From NCBI GenBank assembly GCA_945910005.1, contig OX246741.1, positions 7,067,788 through 7,131,787 of the forward strand: 64,000 nt of DNA, given 5' to 3'. This DNA comes from Isoperla grammatica. Lineage: Eukaryota; Arthropoda; Insecta; Plecoptera; Perlodidae. Positions within the stretch are counted from its first letter, which is position 1, and every line of letters begins with the position of its first letter. This document shows, in pieces, positions 56,867 to 64,000 of the stretch. A model generated the notes under the pieces. The model saw nothing but the letters and a program-made list of their open reading frames with translations. It made no database searches and had not been told where the DNA came from. The translations under genes were made by a program, and so were the position numbers.

Positions 56867-57195
56867 CTGAAAACAAAAACAAAACAAGATATCAGAAATC
56901 TACGAAACATTTTACAAAATGATTGTTTTACTCATTTCACAATAATGCATTGTAAATGTGTGATAATTTTACTGTTTTAAAGCACTATTTCAACAAACTT
57001 TCATTAGAGCTCAGAAGAGTTGTGTAAAATGTCCATGGCCATCAATACTTAACCAAATTTGAGAACTAGACACATAGATTAAATCTAAAAATACTACAAA
57101 CACAAAGAATTTTAAGAGAATTTTCATGTAAACGTAAAAATGTAATCTAAAAATAAAATAATTTCATTTAATATTGTGCAAGTGTGCAAGCTTAC

Positions 57196-57301
57196 CATGG
57201 TCTGTGACGTCATCGGCGTGGGTATCCGTGGGGGGGATGTGGACTCCGGCACCTCCGACGACGACGAGACAGCTCGACGAGTCACCTCTAAACCAGACCG
57301 G
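57196..57301 (-). CDS. Candidate internal exon upstream of the cassette exons
   Basis: It has 106 bp, acceptor TTGTTGCAG and donor CATG/GTAAGC, and is GC-rich compared with its surroundings. In the phase given by the first exon at 60015 it reads RSGLEVTRRAVSSSSEVPES, TSPPRIPTPMTSQTM, a Ser/Pro-rich segment like a disordered N-terminus. An alternative open frame reads VWFRGDSSSCLVVVGGAGVH. An internal ATG (MTSQTM) could start translation from the 58-kb promoter. No family is recognised. Confidence 0.45.
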
Positions 57302-58080
57302 CTGCAACAACAGAAACATTCCTTAATCACGCGATCATTGAGAGGAAAATAGTAACATGGCACATGGTTTCACATATTCTTGTAGACAGATTTATCGAGA
57401 CGAGAATTGGGAAGTTGAAAGAGAAATAGCCCCCATACATGTACGTAGTCTAATCTTGGCGAAGATGACTTCTTGGCGTTTAAATGGGAACCTTCTACAT
57501 CGCCGGGGTCGTCATTAAAGCACATGTTGGTTTGGAAAAAATCCAAGTTAATAGAAATTATAAATTATTGTTTTATCGAGGATAACTGAATATAACAATA
57601 ATAAGCCAATCGCGTCACAAAAAGAAAGAGAAGTAATAATACCGAGAGGATGGAGATGGGTTCAAAGATTGCGCATGTTATTTCAAATACCATCTAGTCT
57701 AGAACATTCACATTTGAAAAAAATATCAAGAATTAATAAAATGATGGTTTTATCGCGGATAACTGAATATAACAATAATGCAAAGCTAACAGCGCCACAA
57801 AATGAAAGAAAAGCAATAATGCCGAAAGGATGGGGACAGATTTCAAGATTCTACATAATGCAAACGGACAACGAAACGAAGATCGATGGAGGTTCTGAAT
57901 ATATTTTTATTAATTTACCATATTTCGTAAAATATTCAGTAGAAATTTTAAAACCGTGAATAGTTCAAAAAAAACAATAATATTGAATGAATTTGGCAAG
58001 ATTACACAGAAACAACGCCAAATAAAATACAATGGGCGATATCAAAGCAGACGCTAATGGTATGTAAAGCCGAGGCCTAC

Positions 58081-58120
58081 CTGCTGATATGTTGACTCCA
58101 CGAACTCTGCGCAGCAAATG
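58081..58120 (-). other. Candidate 5' untranslated first exon
   Basis: On the minus strand about 40 bases lie between the expected start site and the donor ATCAGCAG/GTAGGC. There is no ATG, so translation would begin in a downstream exon. Confidence 0.4.
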
Positions 58121-58144
58121 AGAGATCGCGGAGGGGCGATCAAA

Positions 58145-58153
58145 CTTATATAG
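58145..58153 (-). promoter_or_regulatory. TATA box of a minus-strand gene
   Basis: GCTATATAAG on the minus strand sits about 30 bases upstream of CTCATTTGC and 64 bases upstream of a good splice donor. TATA box, initiator spacing and donor together form a credible core promoter. Confidence 0.5.
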
Positions 58154-58383
58154 CCTCGCATCGCGTCATCACCAGCCGACTGACTGTAGGCCCTGTGTTG
58201 CCATAGATGATTCGAGAACTGAACTACCACTATCACGAGATAAGAACGAGGCATTATTGATTATTCTACGTTAGTCCCACCTCATGCTACGAAGCTAATC
58301 GAGACGACGAGTGGGATCAAGACGTAGTCTACTCCTGTCAATATGTTGTTTTCATCGTGATCGTAATCGTACATTTTCCCATT

Positions 58384-58743
58384 CAAGGGGGGGGGGGGGG
58401 GGGATTATGGGGTTCAAGCCCCCTATGCTAAAAAGAAAAATGCACTGAGAGAAGAAGGAAAGGAGAAGGGAGGAGGAAACTATTTATTGATCACCGCGTC
58501 ACACAGAGTTTTCCTAGCATTAACTATATAAAAGTAATACTAACTGTGTTTATTTTTATTTGTTATCATTCTTACATTCTCTTAAGCCTACTGTATGACA
58601 TTGTCCGATTCTGAAACGTGTTTACAGGTGTTTAAAACGTCGTCATATATAACCAAAAAAATCCGGCGGCCTCACGCCCCAGACCCCTACGACCTGCTTG
58701 GAATATTCAATTCCCCCATTGTAAATTCCCGGATACGCCACTG
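58384..58743. mobile_element. hAT-type MITE with 8-bp duplication TTCCCATT
   Basis: The right end GATACGCCACTG matches the CAGTGGCGTATCC end of the element at 697-1122; the left end is CAAGGGGGG, apparently damaged. TTCCCATT flanks it (58376-58383 and 58744-58751). A G run adjoins the left end. Confidence 0.8.
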
Positions 58744-59419
58744 TTCCCATTAAACCTCTAGCCACACGGTATCGGGATCGCAAAAACAATCTGGAAATGG
58801 TGAGAGTTCACTTACATCGTTCTTATGGCGCTGTTCACAACTAAATCGTAATGTAATGATTGTAAAGCTCTTATTACAATAAATTGTCAGCATCGTGATC
58901 GTAATCGCTAATGTTAATTTTCCCATAACGACATTACTGTTTATTTGTGAACACTGAACAGCGCCATAAGAAACATGGCGCGAAGAAAGAGAGAGGAAGA
59001 CTTGAAGAAGTGACCAAGACAATGAAGAACGAGCAAAGGGATGATTGAAGATTGTGATTGAAAATTCTATGACGTAGCGTGAGCTCGCTGTTTGGGAGCG
59101 GCGCCCTTGGGAAGGATAATGTTGTGAACTGCCCAACGCAAATCCTATTAGGCTACGTTGACTATACTTTTGACAAGGAATGTACATCACTAATTTACGT
59201 AACCTGTCACTTTAATATACACAAAAATAAAATTTTAAAAATCTATCCAGCGTATTTTAGCGGCTTTTCGTGTGCTGTCGTTTACGATACGAGCTTTAAA
59301 CTATACAATATCACTTGGATATGCCTTGTTAATAATTGTAATTAATACTCGTATTTAAAACGAATCGTTACAGTGTTGAGTGTAATATACACTCAACGGA
59401 TATACAGTGACCTGTTAGC

Positions 59420-60360
59420 TCCAGTTGAGCGCACAGAATTAGATCCTGGGGGGGGGGGGGGGGGGCTTTGTCGGGTGAATTTATATTTAACGGATTGCTA
59501 CTTTAATAAAAGGTGCGGAGGAACACCCCTTCGCCAAAGGAGGAAGTGTTTGCAAAATTGTCTTCACAAGAGTCCGAAATATGATTATAGCAATTATCTT
59601 TACATTCTGAAGGTCATTTTGTTGTCAATCGTTTAAAATAAGAGCACTCTGGAATCTTCTGACTGATGGATATAATATTAAACACAATTTACTCTTTATG
59701 CTATTAGACAATTTTCATACATTAATCTTGATTTTCGGGAGGGGGGGCACCATTATAGCACCCCCCCCCCCCACGCACTCTAAGCGCTACGCCAGTGCTA
59801 AACGAGATGTTTGTCCATTTACAACAATAGCAACTAAACAATATATTATATTATGCACTTTCTATACAAGTACCACAGGTTGTAATAAATTAAATACCAA
59901 CCAATAATTTTCTCTACCAGATTGATCGGCTTGCTACGCCAACAACTTTGTAAAGCCACACAAAAGTCATGCTATCCTAGTCCTGCATACTGTTATCACT
60001 GTCTGATTACTCACCGACCGTCAACATAACTTGTCATGTCGTAGCGAGCGAGTCCAGCATATTGTACACAGATCAATAATGTTCCAACTATTCAACAATG
60101 CTACAATTACTTGATAAAGTCTCTAGTTTTATGTCGAATACATTATTATATCGTGGTATAGTTAATATTTAGAAAAGTTCTTTTGTCTGAGAGTGTAAAT
60201 ATAATGTTCTTTAATTAGTAAATTAATTAATGGATAGTAAACATTTAAAAATTAGCTGCAATTTTCAGGCCTATTCCCATACTGGCCGTTATTTAACAGT
60301 TCAAGTGTGTGCAGTGTAGCCAGTGTGTAGGAGATTTTTACACTAGCTATTAATTAGCTT
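59420..60360. repeat. Left copy of a ~950-bp direct duplication
   Basis: Matches 62580-63540 in the same order: AGAATTAGATCCT, CTTTGTCGGGTGA, a G run, CTACGCCA words, the exon-like GACGGTCG/GTGAGT, then TTTTTACACTAGCTATT and TAAGACGCTT. The 41-bp satellite lies between the two copies. Confidence 0.85.
60015..60037 (-). CDS. Candidate first coding exon, copy 1 (MTSYVDG)
   Basis: On the minus strand ATG (preceded by TACGAC) opens MTSYVDG and then reaches donor GTCG/GTGAGT after 23 bases, in phase 2. That phase joins the exon at 57196-57301 in an open frame. The homologous copy at 63113-63135 keeps both the ATG and the donor. Untranslated sequence extends upstream; no TATA box was seen. Confidence 0.4.
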
Positions 60361-60362
60361 GT

Positions 60363-62196
60363 GTAAGACGCTTTGCTGTACACTGGCCAGTAAAAACTCA
60401 GTGCAAGACGCTTTGCTGTACACTGGCCAGTGTAAGACTCAGGGTAAGACGCTTTGCTGTACACTGGCCAGTGTAAGACTCAGTGTAAGACGCTTTGCTG
60501 TACACTGGCCAGTGTAAGAACCAGTGTAAGACGCTTTGCTGTACACTGGCCAGTGTAAAACTCAGTGTATGACGCTTTGCTGTACACTGGCCAGTGTAAG
60601 ACTCAGTGCAAGACGCTTTGCTGTACACTGGCCAGTGTAAGACTCAGTGTATGACGCTTTGCTGTACACTGGCCAGTGTAAGACTCAGTGTATGACGCTT
60701 TGCTGTACACTGGCCAGTGTAAAACTCAGTGCAAGACGCTTTGCTGTACACTGGCCAGTGTAAGACTCAGTGTAAGACGCTTTGCTGTACACTGGCCAGT
60801 GTAAAACTCAGTGCAAGACGCTTTGCTGTACACTGGCCAGTGTAAGACCCAGTGTAAGACGCTTTGCTGTACACTGGCCAGTGTAAGACTCAGTGCAAGA
60901 CGCTTTGCTGTACACTGGCCAGTGTAAGACTCAGTGCAAGACGCTTTGCTGTACACTGGCCAGTGTAAGACTCAGTGTAAGACGCTTTGCTGTACACTGG
61001 CCAGTGTAAGACCCAGTGCAAGACGCTTTGCTGTACACTGGCCAGTGTAAGAACCAGTGTAAGACGCTTTGCTGTACACTGGCCAGTGAAGACTCAGTGC
61101 AAGACGCTTTGCTGTACACTGGCCAGTGTAAGACTCAGTGTAAGACGCTTTGCTGTACACTGGCCAGTGTAAGTCTCAGTGTAAGACGCTTTGCTGTACA
61201 CTGGCCAGTGTAAGTCTCAGTGCAAGACGCTTTGCTGTACACTGGCCAGTGTAAGACCCAGTGTAAGACGCTTTGCTGTACACTGGCCAGTGTAAGTCTC
61301 AGTGTATGACGCTTTGCTGTACACTGGCCAGTGTAAGACTCAGTGTAAGACGCTTTGCTGTACACTGGCCAGTGTAAGACTCAGTGCAAGACGCTTTGCT
61401 GTACACTGGCCAGTGTAAGTCTCAGTGTAAGACGCTTTGCTGTACACTGGCCAGTGTGAGACTCAGTGTAAGACGCTTTGCTGTACACTGGCCAGTGTAA
61501 GACTCAGTGTATGACGCTTTGCTGTACACTGGCCAGTGTAAGACCCAGTGCAAGACGCTTTGCTGTACACTGGCCAGTGTAAAACTCAGTGTAAGACGCT
61601 TTGCTGTACACTGGCCAGTGTAAGACTCAGTGTAAGACTCAGTGTATGACGCTTTGCTGTACACTGGCCAGTGTAAGACTCAGTGTAAGACTCAGTGTAT
61701 GACGCTTTGCTGTACACTGGCCAGTGTAAGACTCAGTGTAAGACTCAGTTTATGACGCTTTGCTGTACACTGGCCAGTGTAAGACTCAGTGTAAGACTCA
61801 GTGTATGACGCTTTGCTGTACACTGGCCAGTGTAAGACCCAGTGCAAGACGCTTTGCTGTACACTGGCCAGTGTAAAACTCAGTGTAAGACGCTTTGCTG
61901 TACACTGGCCAGTGTAAGACTCAGTGTAAGACTCAGTGTATGACGCTTTGCTGTACACTGGCCAGTGTAAGACTCAGTGTAAGACTCAGTGTATGACGCT
62001 TTGCTTTACACTGGCCAGTGTAAGACTCAGTGTAAGACTCAGTGTATGACGCTTTGCTGTACACTGGCCAGTGTAAGACTCAGTGTAAGACTCAGTGTAT
62101 GACGCTTTGCTGTACACTGGCCAGTGTAAGACTCAGTGTAAGACTCAGTGTATGACGCTTTGCTGTACACTGGCCAGTGTAAGACTCAGTGTATGA
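60363..62196. repeat. 41-bp satellite array with later 53-bp units
   Basis: The unit reads GACGCTTTGCTGTACACTGG, CCAGTGTAAGACTCAGTGTA, A. Units are 41 bp in most of the array; toward the right many are 53 bp through an extra 12-base AGACTCAGTGTA. Every unit carries the perfect 16-bp palindrome TACACTGGCCAGTGTA. Short open frames in both strands are by-products. Confidence 0.97.
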
Positions 62197-62251
62197 GGTG
62201 AACGAAGCTAATAAAACAAATAAATAAAACAATCGTATAGAATGTTTGTAC

Positions 62252-63135
62252 TTATCCTCTAAATTCCTGCAGCGCGTCGTCAACAAGGGTTCCGGGGGGG
62301 TAGACGGCGATGTAGGCAAACTCGTTGCGATGTCTCAGAGAATCGTGGGGGGGGGGGGGGGTGGATGGATGTAGACGTATGGGGCGATGATAGGCGATGA
62401 CGATAGCTTAATCATCAAACTGAAGCTAAACGATGATGTTACTGTCGGTTCCTCTTCTCCTGTTCCTCCCACTCATTCCTAGATAAACAATGTTACACTT
62501 TTTGATAATTGATTACCACTACACGTGTATTTACTTTATATACATCATACTTATCATTTGGACTTATACTTATTATAATCACCCAGAATTAGATCCTCGG
62601 GGAGCTTTGTCGGGTGAGGGGATAGAGTCAGTCGCCAAGGGCGGAAATGTTTGCTAAATCGTCTTCACTTTAGAGTTTAGAGCGATCATCTTTGCATTCA
62701 GAAGGGCCTTTTATTGCCACTAGGAATACTCTGGAATCTTCTGATGGATATAATATTAAACAATTTACTCTTTATGCTATGCTTGCTTATCAGACAATCT
62801 TCATACATAATACATAAACCTTGTTTTCGGGGGGGGGGGGGGGGGGGGGGTACCATACTACCGCCCCCTTATCGTACTATGAGCGCTAAGCCAGTGGTGA
62901 ACGAGGGTTTTGTCTATTACGACCATAGCAACAAAATATAATATAATATATATTATGCACTTTCTGTACAAGTATACCACAAGTATAATAAATAAAATAC
63001 AAATAAATAATGTCCTCCGCCAGTTGCTACGCCAACAAGTTTGTAAAGCAATACAAAAGTCATGCGATCCAAGCCAAGTCCTGCATACTGTTGTCACTGC
63101 CTGATTACTCACCGACCGTCAACATACCTCGTCAT
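62252..63135 (-). CDS. Possible two-exon small ORF (34 aa) using first-exon copy 2
   Basis: Exon 63113-63135 (MTRYVDG, donor GTCG/GTGAGT) joins in phase to 62252-62333 (acceptor ATTCTCTGAG after a C tract), giving RHRNEFAYIAVYPPGTLVDD, ALQEFRG and a stop. The second exon has coding-like composition. The acceptor is mediocre, and no poly-A signal was seen on this strand. I do not recognise the peptide, and part of the signal could be chance. Confidence 0.3.
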
Positions 63136-63540
63136 GTCGTAGCGAGCGAGTCCAGCGTATTGTACACAGATCAATAATCTTCCAACTATTCAACAATGCT
63201 ATAATTACTTGATAAAGTCTCTAGTTTCATGTCTAGTACATTATTATATCGTGGTAGTTTATATTTAATATTTGTCTGAGAGTATAAATATAACATTCTT
63301 GAATAAATAATTAATTAATAAAAACACATTTACAAATTAGCTGCAATTTTCGGGCCTATTCACTTACTGGCCGTATGTATCAGTTCAATGGTAACTTCGT
63401 TCGCTTGTCCTACACAATTTACACTAGTGTAAGTCAGTGTCAGTACTCAGAGTATTTGTATGACGTTTGCCTGTAGTTAAAAACTACGCAAGTGTAGCCA
63501 GTCCAAGAGATTTTTACACTAGCTATTTAGCTCGTGTAAG
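62580..63540. repeat. Right copy of the ~950-bp direct duplication
   Basis: Homologous to 59420-60360, including the first-exon-like segment and a degenerate start of the satellite (GTGTAAGACGCTTT at its right end). A G tract of about 23 bases at 62829 is its counterpart of the left copy's tract. Confidence 0.85.
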
Positions 63541-63791
63541 ACGCTTTAAAAAGTACACGACACTCTTTACTCCCCATTTTCATCTTATGCAACGAACGTG
63601 GATAATAGATCTAATGGTTCGCCACGACAGTAGGCCTAATGATTTTCCACGTAATGCCATGTAAAATGTAACTTTGTATGGTTAATTGACGTTTTGAGGT
63701 TCAATTGTAATTCGGTTTATTTCGTGTTTTATGATGGGCACTAGCAAAAGATTGGAAATATTATCACTTGTTTGCATTTTGGTAAATACGA

Positions 63792-63924
<133 letters not shown>

Positions 63925-64000
63925 TATTGAATGTATTACAATTTTTACAATTTACAATCATACAATCTCGGTCAAAACCGGCGTTAAGATGTTATACGGT

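Noticed and set aside
60398..62319. Many 60-90-codon frames with YSKAS/TGQCTAKR repeats
   Set aside because: They are translations of the 41/53-bp satellite in several frames and strands.

Overview
This is a gene-containing stretch of an animal nuclear genome, not bacterial or viral. It has spliced genes with GT-AG introns, AATAAA signals, dense transposon debris, a tRNA-derived SINE, LINE fragments and two satellite arrays. The encoded proteins are clearly bilaterian. The COA5 product and the transposon mix make an arthropod, probably an insect, my best guess, but nothing seen fixes the phylum.

Three genes were reconstructed exon by exon with phase-consistent splice sites. CARS2 (mitochondrial cysteinyl-tRNA synthetase) is on the minus strand at 11953-16418, with 7 exons and 530 aa. 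COA5/PET191 (cytochrome c oxidase assembly factor) is on the plus strand at 17567-18755, with 3 coding exons and 83 aa. INTU (inturned, a planar-polarity and ciliogenesis effector of the CPLANE complex) is on the minus strand at 20358-37895, with 17 exons and 930 aa. CARS2 and COA5 are divergent, both serve mitochondria, and could share a promoter between about 16419 and 16650. COA5 and INTU converge tail to tail.

Region 1-11.9 kb is intergenic and mobile: hAT-type non-autonomous elements (two with perfect 8-bp duplications), a ~130-bp minisatellite, a full-length SINE with a 12-bp duplication, and a foldback hairpin. INTU introns carry a 2.8-kb array of a 51-bp satellite, an antisense LINE abutting an exon acceptor, LINE 3' ends, a hAT MITE, and a near-perfect foldback just past the PDZ-exon donor. 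Region 38-47 kb is nested transposons: a Harbinger-like element, an inverted pair of near-identical MITEs, and a 2-kb hAT element holding two MITEs inserted side by side. A possible pair of small coding exons with CX9C spacing lies at 42.4-43.2 kb.

Region 47-63 kb is mostly non-coding on the plus strand. It holds a candidate minus-strand gene that I do not recognise: a TATA-type promoter near 58.15 kb, duplicated first exons (60.0 and 63.1 kb), an internal exon (57.2 kb) and three homologous cassette exons (55.05, 55.6 and 56.7 kb), one of them hit by a LINE exactly at its acceptor. The duplicated first exons flank a 41-bp satellite built on a 16-bp palindrome.

The most interesting unexplained signal is a dispersed repeat at 28.4, 32.2, 49.1 and 54.1 kb. 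It has a covarying stem followed by CGAAAC, reminiscent of a hammerhead ribozyme core, and a second conserved block that looks like a splice donor.
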